DNA of 64,000 bases from Leptolyngbya ohadii IS1 (GCF_002215035.1 NZ_NKFP01000006.1:694530-758529); one strand, 5' to 3'; positions 36,923 to 46,014 are shown, counted from the first letter of the stretch. Notes: generated by a model not told the origin, from the letters alone. Numbers and translations are program-made.

Positions 36923-38378
36923 GTGACTCAGAACGCAGGACAGCCCAAAATCGATCGCCTTTCCCCTGAAGGCAACTACGAAGCGATCGTGATTGGCAGT
37001 GGTATCGGCGGTTTAGTCGTGGGGGGACTGCTGGCGCGATCGGGAAAGCGGGTGGTGATTTGCGAGAGTCACGGCATTCCAGGTGGGGCAGTGCATAGCT
37101 TTACCCGCAAAGGATTTCACTTTGATTCCGGAGCATCCTTCTACTGCGGCTTAAGCGATCCCAATTCCTGTAATCCAGTGCGGCAGGTGCTCGACAAACT
37201 AGGGGAATCCGTGGAGGCGATCGCCTACGATCCGCTAGGACATTACCACTTTCCAGATGTCACCTTCCCGGTCTATGGCAGTGCAGAACGCTACAAATCT
37301 GCTTTAGCTGAAATTACCCCGACAGGCGCAGCCGAGTATGCAAGCTTTGAGCGGCAGATGCTTCGCCTCTATGAAGGCTTACGCCAGATTCCCACGATCG
37401 ATTTGCGACCGGACTGGAAACTCATCCCAACCCTGCTCACCCGCTATCCGGGGGCATTACTCAAGCTATTACCCGAACTGGGAACGATTCGATCGTCTGT
37501 CGGTGAAGTAATGGATCGGTGGGTGCGCGACCCCTGGGTGCGGCGACTGATTGACCTGGAATGTTTCCTGCTGTCGGGTCTGAAGGCTCATGGAACCGTT
37601 GCGCCAGAAGTGGCGTTTATGCTGGGGGAACGATCCCGCAGGGCAGCGGGCAGCGGTGCCCGATCGCAGTCCGTCATCGACTATCCGATCGGTGGGAGTG
37701 GGGCGATCGTGGATGCCCTGGTGCGCGGCTTCCAAAAATGGGGGGGCGAACTGCGGCTAAACGCTCACGTCGAGCAAATTTTAGTGGAAGGCGGACGGGC
37801 GATCGGGATACGGCTGAAGTCCGGGGAAGTTTTGCGATCGCCCATTGTCATCTCTAACGCCAGCATTTGGGACACCTACGGCAAACTGCTTCAGCCGGAA
37901 GATCTGCCTGCGGATTATCGGAGTGCAGCTCTGGCAACGCCGATCGTGGATAGCTTCATGCACCTGCATCTGGGCATTCGATCGGAGGGGCTGGAACACC
38001 TGACCGGACATCACGTGGTGGTTCACGATTCGCAGCAGGACATTGCTACGCCGGGGAATACCTGCATGATTTCCATTCCTTCCGTCTGGGACAAAAATCT
38101 GGCTCCCCCCGGTCATTTTGTCGCCCATGCCTACACCCTCGAACCCTATGACGGCTGGCAACGAGACGAATCCTACGAGTCACGCAAACGCCAGAAAGCA
38201 GAACCCCTCTATCGCGCCCTCGAGAAAATTATCCCTGACCTGCGATCGCGAATTGCTCTGGAACTCATCGGCACCCCCCTCACCCACGCCCACTATCTGC
38301 GTCGCCATAAGGGAACCTACGGAGCCGCCATTGATGCCCGTACTGGAATGTTTCCGCCACCCCACACGCCGATCGCAG
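36923..38378 (+). pseudogene. CrtI/CrtH-like FAD-dependent oxidoreductase, last 30 codons inverted
   Basis: From a GTG start preceded by AGAGAGG, 485 codons read as a carotenoid isomerase/phytoene-desaturase-like oxidoreductase: FAD motif 'VIGSGIGGLVVGGLLA', 'ESHGIPGGAVHSFTRKGFHFDSGAS', and 'HLHLGIRSEGLEHL'. The family end, a second FAD motif around 'GLYRVGDSTLPGIGVPAAA', is not downstream in this frame but lies on the opposite strand at 38536-38442. Flipping 38379-38536 restores a clean 516-aa product. As given, the frame runs on to 39145 through duplicated and antisense sequence, giving a chimera with no natural C-terminus. If this is an assembly or amplification artefact the gene is intact; if real it is broken. 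Confidence 0.8.
38239..38334 (+). repeat. 96-bp direct duplication, unit 1 (within the CrtI-like gene)
   Basis: Identical to 38536-38631. It encodes 'RSRIALELIGTPLTHAHYL' and following residues. The second unit is out of context. Confidence 0.9.
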
Positions 38379-38536
38379 AAAAACAGCCAACTCCATCCAA
38401 GCTCTCCCCTGCTCCCCCACTCCCCATTCCCTACTCCCCACTCACCCACTCAACAAATTCCCACACAACACCCCCGAAGCCGCTGCCGCCGGAACCCCAA
38501 TTCCCGGAAGCGTACTGTCTCCGACGCGATACAATC
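38379..38536 (-). other. 158-bp inverted segment carrying the true 3' end of the CrtI-like gene
   Basis: Read on the minus strand this segment gives the C-terminal residues (GLYRVGDSTLPGIGVP and so on, ending L-L-S-G, stop at 38442-38444) followed by typical low-complexity intergenic sequence. It is bounded by CGATCGCAG (38370-38378) and its complement (38537-38545), so the breakpoints fall in short inverted repeats that resemble HIP1. Confidence 0.85.
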
Positions 38537-38631
38537 CTGCGATCGCGAATTGCTCTGGAACTCATCGGCACCCCCCTCACCCACGCCCACTATCTGCGTC
38601 GCCATAAGGGAACCTACGGAGCCGCCATTGA
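38536..38631 (+). repeat. 96-bp direct duplication, unit 2
   Basis: A copy of 38239-38334 that is joined at its right end, through the shared 10-mer CCGCCATTGA, to an antisense copy of the lipoprotein gene. Confidence 0.9.
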
Positions 38632-38773
38632 GGAAACAACCGACGAAGAATTGGCTGAACCCGCGATCGATGAAACCCAGGAACCGCTAGAGGAATTCGC
38701 CCCCGCTGAAATTCCCGCCGCAGAAACGGCTGAGCCAGAACCCCAGTCCGAAGAAGAATCTTCCGAACAGCCT
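38622..38773. repeat. inverted copy of part of the convergent lipoprotein gene (152 bp)
   Basis: Reverse complement of 39376-39527. It is joined to the next inverted copy (38764-38933) across a shared CGAACAGCCT, with loss of 216 bp relative to the lipoprotein gene. Confidence 0.9.
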
Positions 38774-39169
38774 GCACCGAAATCCGCTCAACCCGATCGC
38801 GGCAACTTCACCGACAAATTTTCGGAAGTCCGAGAAAGGGCAAAACAGCGGGCAAAAGGTTTGATGAATCGGATGAAGAAACCCAGTGAATCCGCACCAT
38901 CAGAAGTCCCCGCAGAATCACCTTCAGAAAAGGTTTCGATCGCCTCCGGTGCTTTAATCACAGGCGGGACTTCCGGCGCGTCAGGCACAGAGTCGATCGC
39001 CTTTTCTGAAGGTGATTCTGCGGGGACTTCTGATGGTGCGGATTCACTGGGTTTCTTCATCCGATTCATCAAACCTTTTGCCCGCTGTTTTGCCCTTTCT
39101 CGGACTTCCGAAAATTTGTCGGTGAAGTTGCCGCGATCGGGTTGAGCGGATTTCGGTGCAGGCTGTTCG
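38764..39169. repeat. 170-bp perfect inverted repeat with 66-bp spacer
   Basis: Arms 38764-38933 and 39000-39169 are exact reverse complements; the spacer is 38934-38999. Because of this palindrome the plus-strand chimera and the minus-strand lipoprotein frame both end in the same artificial peptide ('FSEGDSAGTSDGADSLG...'). Confidence 0.92.
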
Positions 39170-40452
39170 ACTGGAGCCGGGATAACCGGGAGGCGATCCT
39201 CAGCGGCTTTTTCTGGCGATCCGTTATCTGGCGATGCGGCAGGAGGTTCGGTAGCCGATCGATCGGGTTCGCTCTGAAGCTGATCCTTCACTTCGTCGGC
39301 TAATTCTTCCCGGATGCTTTCCTCGGCGGTAGGCTGTTCCAGGACGGCAGGGACTTCAGGAGAAGCTGCGGCGCGAGGCTGTTCGGAAGATTCTTCTTCG
39401 GACTGGGGTTCTGGCTCAGCCGTTTCTGCGGCGGGAATTTCAGCGGGGGCGAATTCCTCTAGCGGTTCCTGGGTTTCATCGATCGCGGGTTCAGCCAATT
39501 CTTCGTCGGTTGTTTCCTCAATGGCGGGTTCAGGTGGGGTGTAGTCGGGGTCGGTGATGCGGCGGGCGATCGCCAGGGGAATTTCTCCGCGCACTAGGCG
39601 AGACAGGGCATCGGTGCCGTCCGGCTGGTAGTCAATGAGGCGAACGGTGTTGTTGAATTTGTTGGGCAGGGGGTTGCCGCTATCGTCCAGGAATTCAAGC
39701 TGAATCCAGTTGCGTCCGGGCTTTAAGCCCTTGAGGTAAATGGGTTCCCAGCGATCGAAGGTAAAACTTTCGCCGTTGATGGTGCAGCGAATTTGCCAGT
39801 CGGGGATGGCATCCTGGCTGTCTTCCTGGGCGATGAAGTGGAGCGGCGCGTTGGTGAGATAGAAGTCCAGCAGCACGGGTTCTGCGCCATAGTCGCCTTT
39901 GGGACGGCTGAAGGTGAGGAGGGGCTGACGCGGATCGGGGCTGTTTTCCGGCGTTTTGGTGAAGACGTGGAAGGTGGTTTCGGCGAAGGCTCCCTCGTTC
40001 TTATAGCTTTCGTGCCAGGGGCGGGAGGCAAAGACGCGAATGGAGTGTGTACCGGGTTCCAGGTCATTCAGGACGATCGGCTCATCCGTGCTAAAAATTG
40101 GCTGGTAGGGCTGGTTATCCAGAATAAAGTGCAGGTGGTAGCCCAGCCCCAGCTCCTCGTCTTTGAACAGCGGCAAATCGCGCACCTGAAGCTTGACGGA
40201 TGCCGTGGTGTCCTCCAGGACTTCGTTCGAGCGCGGACTGAGGATCGTCACCTGGGGCTGATAGATATCCGTGTACTGCTTGAGTTCCTGAATCGCTTCC
40301 GGTGGCGCAATTTCCGAGAGTCGGGGCTGCGATCGCGACAGCAAGGGCTTCCGGGCAATGCTGCCGGAGTGACTACAGCTCACCATTGCCAAACTCAGCA
40401 CCAGCACCAGCAAAGGAGCCAGTAACCGCTTTACTACAATCCGCCAATTCAT
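38934..40452 (-). CDS. lipoprotein with Pro/Glu-rich tail, 3' end disrupted
   Basis: The best start is the ATG at 40452: a hydrophobic signal and lipobox 'VLSLAMVSC' follow. The frame as given reaches a stop at 38788, but the part beyond 38934 is antisense of itself, so the real C-terminus is missing. Residues about 55-290 form an ordered region ('VTILSPRSNEVLEDTTASVKL', 'YHLHFILDNQPYQPIFSTDEPIVL', 'GTHSIRVFASRPWHESYKNEGAFA'), resembling uncharacterised cyanobacterial outer-surface proteins. The remainder is acidic, Pro/Glu/Ala-rich and probably disordered, ending near a Lys/Arg-rich helix ('VRERAKQRAKGLMNRMKK'). Function unknown. Confidence 0.7.
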
Positions 40453-40971
40453 GCTGTGCGCTCCCTCAACGATCGCCGCTCTCAAGACTTCATTCAAATC
40501 GAATCCAACAAACAGGATTCAACTGGATTCAAATATTTATCCACTAGGGAACTATTCTGCCTTAATCGGGAAGCATTGCAGTAGCAACCAGGCAGCAAAT
40601 TCAGCATTATTTATATGATTCCCATAGGAATACTCGCCGGTTGTTCACAACGCGGATCGATCGCGTTCTTTGCTGCATCGCTTTATTGTTAAGAAATTTG
40701 TACAAAATTGAGCTTTGCCGCAGGCTCGATCGGTTTACTCATGGCAGTTTGGGCTGATTTGAAGAATTGTGTCGATTTGCAGCAAATCATCAATTTTCGA
40801 TCGGGTTGATGTCCGATTAAAAAGGGTTTACTGTGTAAGACGATTCCTGTCTGTTTTATCCCCAGAATCATCGACCTTTAGGGGGATCTTTAGCAAATCT
40901 CTTGCTAAGGGACTGATGGTATCCGGTGGAACTTAATTTTTAATCAAAGCAAACCCCAAAGGAAAAGACTC
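40453..40971. other. psaE upstream region
   Basis: These 519 bp hold no credible gene. They include the divergent lipoprotein promoter and an AT-rich stretch, and a hairpin at 40887-40911 that lies about 60 bp before psaE. Confidence 0.5.
40887..40911 (+). promoter_or_regulatory. hairpin in the probable psaE 5' UTR
   Basis: A TTAGCAA / TTGCTAA perfect 7-bp stem with a five-base loop, extendable by weaker pairs. It could affect psaE mRNA stability or translation; no direct evidence. Confidence 0.35.
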
Positions 40972-41211
40972 ATGGTTCAACGCGGTTCAAAGGTTCGGAT
41001 TCTCCGCAAAGAGTCCTTCTGGTACAACGAAGTGGGAACGGTTGCCACGATCGATCAGAGCGGCATTCGCTACCCCGTAATCGTCCGTTTTGACTCTGTG
41101 AACTACAACGGCTTCAGCGGTTCGTCGGGCGGCGTAAACACCAACAACTTCGCACTGAACGAACTGGTGGAAGTGGAAGCTCCCAAGGCTGCTCCTAAAG
41201 CTGCTAAGTAA
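40972..41211 (+). CDS. psaE: photosystem I reaction centre subunit IV
   Basis: This 79-aa protein has the conserved core '[25 protein letters not shown]' and '[17 protein letters not shown]' followed by '[12 protein letters not shown]', an SH3-like barrel. PsaE sits on the stromal (cytoplasmic) side of photosystem I and helps dock ferredoxin and support cyclic electron flow. The Ala/Pro/Lys-rich tail is typical. Start ATG with AAAGGAAAAG upstream. It is monocistronic in this context. Confidence 0.97.
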   Translation: MVQRGSKVRILRKESFWYNEVGTVATIDQSGIRYPVIVRFDSVNYNGFSGSSGGVNTNNFALNELVEVEAPKAAPKAAK

Positions 41212-41346
41212 GCCTGTTGCTCAGGTCTGCTACCAAAGCGTAGACAGCAAAAAGCTAGAATGGGGACAACGATTCTGGGAAGGTAAGCGATCGAACGCTG
41301 CGAAATTCCTGAGAATTCTGCCCCCATTTTTATTGCGTTTTAATCT

Positions 41347-42201
41347 GTGCCTGAACTGCCTGAAGTTGAAACCGTTCGCCGGGGTCTGAACCGCGTCACT
41401 CTGAATCAGCCGATGTGGAATGGGGCTGTATTGCTCGATCGCACGATCGCCTATCCCGGTTCGACGCCAGAATTTTTAGCAGGAATTGCGGGTAAATCGA
41501 TCGCCCAGTGGCAGCGGCGCGGCAAATATCTCCTGGCAGATTTGGCAGACGGGACGGCCAATCCGGCGGGATGTCTGGGGGTGCATCTGCGAATGACGGG
41601 ACAGTTGCTCTGGATGGCGGAGGATGAGCCGCTGCAAAAACACGCCCGCGTCCGGCTGTTCTTCCCGGAGGGACGAGAACTACGATTTGTCGATCAGCGC
41701 ACCTTTGGTCAGATGTGGTACGTGCCGCCCGATCGCCCGCCGGAATCGATCATTACTGGACTTCGAGCGCTGGGTGTAGAGCCGCTGTCGGCAGAATTTA
41801 CCGCTGACTATCTGGCGGAACGGCTGCAAAACCGCAAGCGACCGATCAAAAATGCCCTGCTGGATCAGGCGATCGTCGCGGGTATTGGCAATATCTACGC
41901 CGATGAATCCCTCTTCCTCAGCCAGATCCGCCCGGAAACCCTCGCCTCCGACCTGAAGCCAGACCAGATCCAGCGACTCCACCAGTCCATTATCAAAGTG
42001 CTGCAAGACAGCATCGGCGCAGGGGGAACGACCTTCAGCGACTTCCGCGATATTCAAGGAATTAACGGCAACTATGGCGGCATTGCCTGGGTGTACGATC
42101 GCAAAGGCGAACCCTGCCGCACCTGCGAAACCCCGATCGAACGAATTAAACTGGCGGGGCGATCGGCTCACTATTGTCCGAGTTGTCAGCCGTCTGCTTA
42201 A
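41347..42201 (+). CDS. mutM: formamidopyrimidine-DNA glycosylase
   Basis: This 284-aa protein starts with GTG and reads 'PELPEVETVRRGL', placing the catalytic Pro and Glu at the start. It has the helix-two-turn-helix region 'LLDQAIVAGIGNIYADESLF' and a C-terminal zinc finger (CRTC ... CPSC). It removes oxidised purines such as 8-oxoguanine and nicks the abasic site. The next gene is the vapB antitoxin, 20 bp downstream. Confidence 0.97.
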   Translation: MPELPEVETVRRGLNRVTLNQPMWNGAVLLDRTIAYPGSTPEFLAGIAGKSIAQWQRRGKYLLADLADGTANPAGCLGVHLRMTGQLLWMAEDEPLQKHARVRLFFPEGRELRFVDQRTFGQMWYVPPDRPPESIITGLRALGVEPLSAEFTADYLAERLQNRKRPIKNALLDQAIVAGIGNIYADESLFLSQIRPETLASDLKPDQIQRLHQSIIKVLQDSIGAGGTTFSDFRDIQGINGNYGGIAWVYDRKGEPCRTCETPIERIKLAGRSAHYCPSCQPSA

Positions 42202-42221
42202 TTCATTTCAGGAGGTCGCTT

Positions 42222-42461
42222 ATGCAAAATCCACGTCATGCTTCCCTACTCACCAGTGGACAAGAGCAAGTCCTCACCATTCCCTATGAATTCGCTCTGT
42301 CGGGTACGGAAGTTTTGCTACGCAAGGAAGGTCATCGCTTAATTATTGAACCCATTCCTTCCAGTTCTCTACTTTCCTTGTTGATGAGGTTAGAAGACAT
42401 TGCAGATGATTTTCCTAGCGTAGATGAGGGACTGCTTCCCCTGAATGACATCAATCTCTAG
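42222..42461 (+). CDS. vapB: VapB-type antitoxin
   Basis: This 79-aa protein starts with ATG after AGGAGG. It has an AbrB/SpoVT-type N-terminal swapped-hairpin pattern ('QVLTIPYEFALSGTEVLLRKEGHRLIIEPI'), which binds DNA and represses the operon, and a C-terminal toxin-binding tail ('FPSVDEGLLPLND'). The downstream vapC partner would start 14 bp after the stop if the intervening insertion sequence were removed. The antitoxin itself seems intact. Confidence 0.88.
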   Translation: MQNPRHASLLTSGQEQVLTIPYEFALSGTEVLLRKEGHRLIIEPIPSSSLLSLLMRLEDIADDFPSVDEGLLPLNDINL

Positions 42462-42466
42462 TGCCG

Positions 42467-42475
42467 CTCAATGAC
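42467..42475 (+). repeat. target-site duplication (left)
   Basis: CTCAATGAC, repeated exactly at 43636-43644 on the other side of the insertion sequence. Confidence 0.95.
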
Positions 42476-42545
42476 GGGAGCATCCCACTTATGCAAAAAC
42501 AGAGAAGGGAGCGACAATAGAGGGGTTGGGCAAGAGGTAAGGTTG

Positions 42546-42755
42546 ATGACTCCAGAAGAGCAGGAACGGATCAGAGCTTGCAGTCAAGAGATCGCAGAAA
42601 TTCTGTATCGCAATAGCGACAAAGCGAGCCTGAAGACGCTAGAGGGGATTGAGCAAACGGTTCGCCAACAGATGCTCGAACACGTTAGTCCGGAAGTTGC
42701 CCTTTTTTTGTCAACGGTGCAGTCCGACCCGGCAAAGGACGAAGCCGACCGCTAA
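42546..42755 (+). CDS. ISKra4 transposase, N-terminal part (first frame)
   Basis: 69 aa: 'TPEEQERIRACSQEIAEILYRN ...', ending 'DPAKDEADR'. The next frame begins a few bases further, so the full transposase needs a -1 frameshift around 42720-42752, or the gene has decayed by an indel. The second frame is open through that interval. Confidence 0.7.
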   Translation: MTPEEQERIRACSQEIAEILYRNSDKASLKTLEGIEQTVRQQMLEHVSPEVALFLSTVQSDPAKDEADR

Positions 42756-42763
42756 AGAGTCTG

Positions 42764-43609
42764 GTGGGTAAGTTGTGCTTGCAAAAGCATCAAGCCGAAC
42801 GGTTGGGAGTCAAGCCCCGGAGTCGGATAAGTGGAGGCTTAGAGAAGGCTTGCTTACGGCTGAGTGCGAATGAGTCATTTCAGAATGCGGAAGCAGACAT
42901 TGCTGCATTGACGGGGATAGCGGTGGGGCACTCGACCCAACAACGCTTGGTAGGACGGCAGGCATGGGAGTTGCCGGAGGCGAAACAAGGCGTCAGTGAG
43001 ATCAGCATTGACGGCGGGAAAGTGCGCTTGCGTGACCTCCAAGACAGCGACAGCCGATGGCGGGACTATAAAGCAGTGCGGTTGCAGGGAACATACTATG
43101 CTGCCTTTTATCAGGACAATGAGAGCTTGGTCGATTACCTCAATGCTCAACGGTTGCTTAAGCCTGTAGTGTGTTTAGGCGATGGGCATGAGGGGGTGTG
43201 GAATCTGTTTGGTCAAATCGCCTCTGCCGATGAGCGGCGAGAGATTCTCGACTGGTATCACCTCAAAGAGAATCTCTACAAAGTGGGCGGGTCGCTCAAA
43301 CGCCTGAAAAAAGCTGAGTCCTTGCTGTGGCAGGGGCAGGTGGAACAGGCGAAGGCACTGTTTGCCGATTGTCAAAGGAAACAGGCGCGCAATTTTGAAG
43401 CCTATCTAGACAAACATCGTTCCCGGATTGTCCATTATGCCGACACCCAGACCCAACAACTCTGCTCGATTGGTTCAGGGGCAGTGGAATCGGCGGTCAA
43501 ACAGATTGGGCGACGTTTACAAATATCGGGGGCGCATTGGAACAGGGTGTCGGTCAATCCGATGTTGAACCTACGCTGTGCTTACCTCAATGGGCTGCTT
43601 GCTAGTTGA
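42764..43609 (+). CDS. ISKra4 transposase, catalytic part (second frame)
   Basis: 281 aa from a GTG: 'LCLQKHQAERLGVKPRSR', 'EISIDGGKVRLRD' (first catalytic Asp), 'VVCLGDGHEGVWNLFG' (second), 'EILDWYHLKENLYK' and 'CSIGSGAVESAVKQIGRRLQ' (catalytic Glu). These are the ISKra4-type DDE motifs. No stop codons interrupt the catalytic part, so the element could be active if the frameshift is programmed. Confidence 0.88.
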   Translation: MGKLCLQKHQAERLGVKPRSRISGGLEKACLRLSANESFQNAEADIAALTGIAVGHSTQQRLVGRQAWELPEAKQGVSEISIDGGKVRLRDLQDSDSRWRDYKAVRLQGTYYAAFYQDNESLVDYLNAQRLLKPVVCLGDGHEGVWNLFGQIASADERREILDWYHLKENLYKVGGSLKRLKKAESLLWQGQVEQAKALFADCQRKQARNFEAYLDKHRSRIVHYADTQTQQLCSIGSGAVESAVKQIGRRLQISGAHWNRVSVNPMLNLRCAYLNGLLAS

Positions 43610-43639
43610 TATTTCTGCATAAGTGGGATGCTCCCCTCA

Positions 43640-44043
43640 ATGACCTATCAGTACTTGCTTGATACCAGCGTTCTGTCAGATCTGGTTAGGCATCCTCAAG
43701 GTCGAGTTTTCCAGCGTATTGCTGCTGTTAATGAGGACAGCGTTTGTACAAGCATTATTGTGGCGTGTGAACTCAGGTTTGGAGCAGTTAAGAGCGGTTC
43801 CGCGCGTTTGATTCAGCAATTGGAGCACATTCTTGAATTCTTCCAGTTCTTCCTCTAGAACCGCCTGTGGATCAGCATTACGCCTCAATTCGTACACATT
43901 TAGAGCAAGCAGGAACTCCAATTGGTTCTAATGACTTGTTGATTGCTGCTCATTCCCTAGCTCTTAATTTGACTCTTGTTACTGCAAATACCCGTGAGTT
44001 TGAGCGTGTCCCTGCCCTGACCTTAGATAATTGGGTGCTTTGA
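43640..44043 (+). pseudogene. vapC: VapC-type PIN-domain toxin, frameshifted and separated from vapB
   Basis: ATG at 43640 opens 'MTYQYLLDTSVLSDLVRHPQGRVFQRIA', with the PIN catalytic Asp in L-L-D-T-S, then 'TSIIVACELRFGA'. A one-base loss between 43838 and 43843 shifts the frame and gives a stop at 43856. In the other frame the expected remainder follows: 'PVLPLEPPVDQHYASIRTHLE', 'GSNDLLIAAHSLALNLTLVTANTREFERV', ending TGA at 44041. VapC toxins are ribonucleases that cleave tRNA or rRNA. With the shift only the first 72 residues are in frame, lacking the last acidic residues, so no active toxin is expected unless the shift is a sequence error. Confidence 0.85.
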
Positions 44044-44378
44044 AAACACAGTTATGTGGACAAGTCGAATGGGGAGTTGGGCATCAACGAGAAACTTCAT
44101 GATGCCAGCTTGTGGATGCTTTTGACCTGGGTAAGACGGGCGGCGAATAGGAGAGCTGCAAGAATATCGGCGATCGGTTTTTGCGGGGGACGGGAGCAAA
44201 GAGATTGGCTTTTCGATCCGATCGGGCGATCGTCTAGCGAGGTCATGGGATTCAGTATTCCCAATTCCCTTTCCACCTTATAAACTCTGAATCTGGACTG
44301 TCGATATTTTTGCAGGCATATCAAATTCTGATGATTAAGTTCGATGATTAGATTCGATCGCCGAATCGGGAGGATTGA
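44044..44378. other. intergenic region, nothing recognised
   Basis: 335 bp between vapC and the GAP-family gene. A 75-codon open frame is present but is Arg/Ser-rich with no hydrophobic or domain pattern, so it is not reported. Confidence 0.45.
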
Positions 44379-45059
44379 ATGGGAACCGTACTGATCTCGC
44401 TCCTACCCTTTATCATTGGCAGTGCTGTCGTGCCCGTGCAGATCATCGTCAGCCTATTGCTGCTGAAAAGCCCTGACCAGGGACTATTAAAGGCTGTCGG
44501 ATTTGTCTCTAGAATGACCATCACCCGTCTGTTTCAGGGATTAATTTTTGGTTTTATTCTGTCTGAATCCTCGGCGATCGCGGCGGGAGAGAATAGCAAG
44601 AACCCCGTTATTTCAACATTGCTTCTGGTGCTTGGAATTCTCCTGCTCATTGCCGCTTATAAGAAATGGCGTGGAGAAGACGACCCAGACGATTCGCCTC
44701 CCAAGCTATTAACCATGATTGACAACCTGACCCCACTAAAGGCGTTTGGGGTTGGGCTAGGACTGCCCCTGATTGCGGCAAAGCTATGGGTTTTTACCCT
44801 CAGTGCCCTGGCAACGATCGCCTCAGCACAGCTCGGTCAGTCCTCCAGTGCGATCGTCTATTTGCTGTTTATTTTGCTGGCTGAATCTCTGCTAATTTTG
44901 CCGATTTTAGTTCGGATTCTCATGCCTGAACGATCGCAGCATTCCCTAGCAAAGCTCTCCGTTTGGCTGACTCACAACAGTCGTCCCATTACCGTGATTG
45001 TTTCAATTGTTTTTGGTCTGTTCTTCTTGAAATCGGGCATCAGTGGGCTGCTGGCGTAG
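44379..45059 (+). CDS. GAP-family (Sap/DUF2910) membrane protein
   Basis: This 226-aa protein has six hydrophobic segments, beginning 'LLPFIIGSAVVPVQIIVSLLLL', with 'RLFQGLIFGFIL' and 'IDNLTPLKAFGVGLGLPLIAAKLWVFTLSALATI', a pattern of the GAP family, distantly related to LysE-type exporters. The mycobacterial homologue Sap helps move glycolipids; the cyanobacterial substrate is unknown. Start ATG preceded by GGGAGGATTG. It converges on the LysR gene with a 13-bp gap. Confidence 0.82.
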   Translation: MGTVLISLLPFIIGSAVVPVQIIVSLLLLKSPDQGLLKAVGFVSRMTITRLFQGLIFGFILSESSAIAAGENSKNPVISTLLLVLGILLLIAAYKKWRGEDDPDDSPPKLLTMIDNLTPLKAFGVGLGLPLIAAKLWVFTLSALATIASAQLGQSSSAIVYLLFILLAESLLILPILVRILMPERSQHSLAKLSVWLTHNSRPITVIVSIVFGLFFLKSGISGLLA

Positions 45060-45072
45060 AAGCTGCAAGCTC

Positions 45073-45963
45073 TCAACTTTGGGTCATCTGCGTTGCCAAA
45101 TCTAGAAACCGCTGGACGGTCGGCGTAACCTCAGCTTTGCGACAAACGATCGCCACTTCTGCCTGGGGCGTTTCCTCCTGGAGGGGCTTATAGACCACCC
45201 CCGTTCGCTGAAGATTTGTGAGAGAAACAGGCACGATCGCAATCCCAATTTCAGCGGCAACGAGGCTAATAATCGTCTGCATCTGGATCGCCTCCTGAAC
45301 CACGTTGGGGCTAAATCCGGCTTGCTGGCAAAGGCTAATAATCTGGTCGTAGAGTCGGGGGGCAAGCGATCGCGGAAACAGGATAAACGGCTCGGTGGTA
45401 ATGGATTGGAGGGAGATCACGGGCTGCTGGGCAAAGGGATGGCGATCGGGCAGTGCCAGGACGAGGGGTTCGCGAAACAGGGTTTGGACTTGCAGGGCAG
45501 GATCGTCGATCGGCGGACGTATCAGACCCACATCCAAACGACGATCGCTGAGCCACTGCAACTGCTGATCGGTGGTGAGTTCGTGCAGTTCGAGTTTCAC
45601 GTTGGGAAAGGCAGACCGAAACGATCGCAAAATCGGCGGCAGCACGTTATACGCCGCAGAACTGACGAAGCCAATCACGAGCTGTCCCTGTTCTCCCCGG
45701 CTCACCTGCCGTCCGGTCTGAACCGCCTGCTCAAGCTGATACAGCAGTCGGCGGCTTTCCTGCAAAAAGGCTGCTCCGGCTTCCGTGAGTGTGACCGATC
45801 GCTTGGTGCGGTGGAATAGCTGAAAGCCCAACTCGTTTTCCAACTGCCGAATCTGCTGACTTAACGGCGGCTGAGCAATATGCAAACGCTCCGCAGCCCG
45901 CCCGAAGTGCAGTTCCTCGGCAACTGCGACAAAATAGCGCAAATGGCGAAATTCGATCGGCAC
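45073..45963 (-). CDS. LysR-family transcriptional regulator
   Basis: This 296-aa protein has the N-terminal winged helix-turn-helix ('FRHLRYFVAVAEELHFGRAAERLHIAQPPLSQQIRQLENELG') seen here in its usual order, and a C-terminal effector-binding domain ('GQLVIGFVSSAAYNVLPPILRSF'). The CbbR/BenM-like layout is typical of aromatic or metabolite responders; the effector cannot be read. No divergent target gene is adjacent within 200 bp, so its target is open. Confidence 0.92.
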   Translation of the reverse strand: MPIEFRHLRYFVAVAEELHFGRAAERLHIAQPPLSQQIRQLENELGFQLFHRTKRSVTLTEAGAAFLQESRRLLYQLEQAVQTGRQVSRGEQGQLVIGFVSSAAYNVLPPILRSFRSAFPNVKLELHELTTDQQLQWLSDRRLDVGLIRPPIDDPALQVQTLFREPLVLALPDRHPFAQQPVISLQSITTEPFILFPRSLAPRLYDQIISLCQQAGFSPNVVQEAIQMQTIISLVAAEIGIAIVPVSLTNLQRTGVVYKPLQEETPQAEVAIVCRKAEVTPTVQRFLDLATQMTQS

Positions 45964-46014
45964 TGGTGTTGATTCACCTCTTACAGGATGTGTTAAGAGT
46001 CAGTATTGCGACTC

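Larger units (their letters stand above)
42476..43635 (+). mobile_element. ISKra4-family insertion sequence (1160 bp) between vapB and vapC
   Basis: Terminal inverted repeats GGGAGCATCCCACTTATGCA (left) and its near-perfect complement (right, ending at 43635) bound the element. A 9-bp target duplication CTCAATGAC flanks it (42467-42475 and 43636-43644), proving insertion at this point. The duplicated target contains the vapC start codon, so the ATG is preserved at 43640. Confidence 0.95.

Noticed and set aside
38788-39145. Natural C-termini ending 'FSEGDSAGTSDGADSLG...' for two proteins
   Set aside because: Both frames end identically only because of the 170-bp palindrome; the peptide is antisense of a repeat arm.
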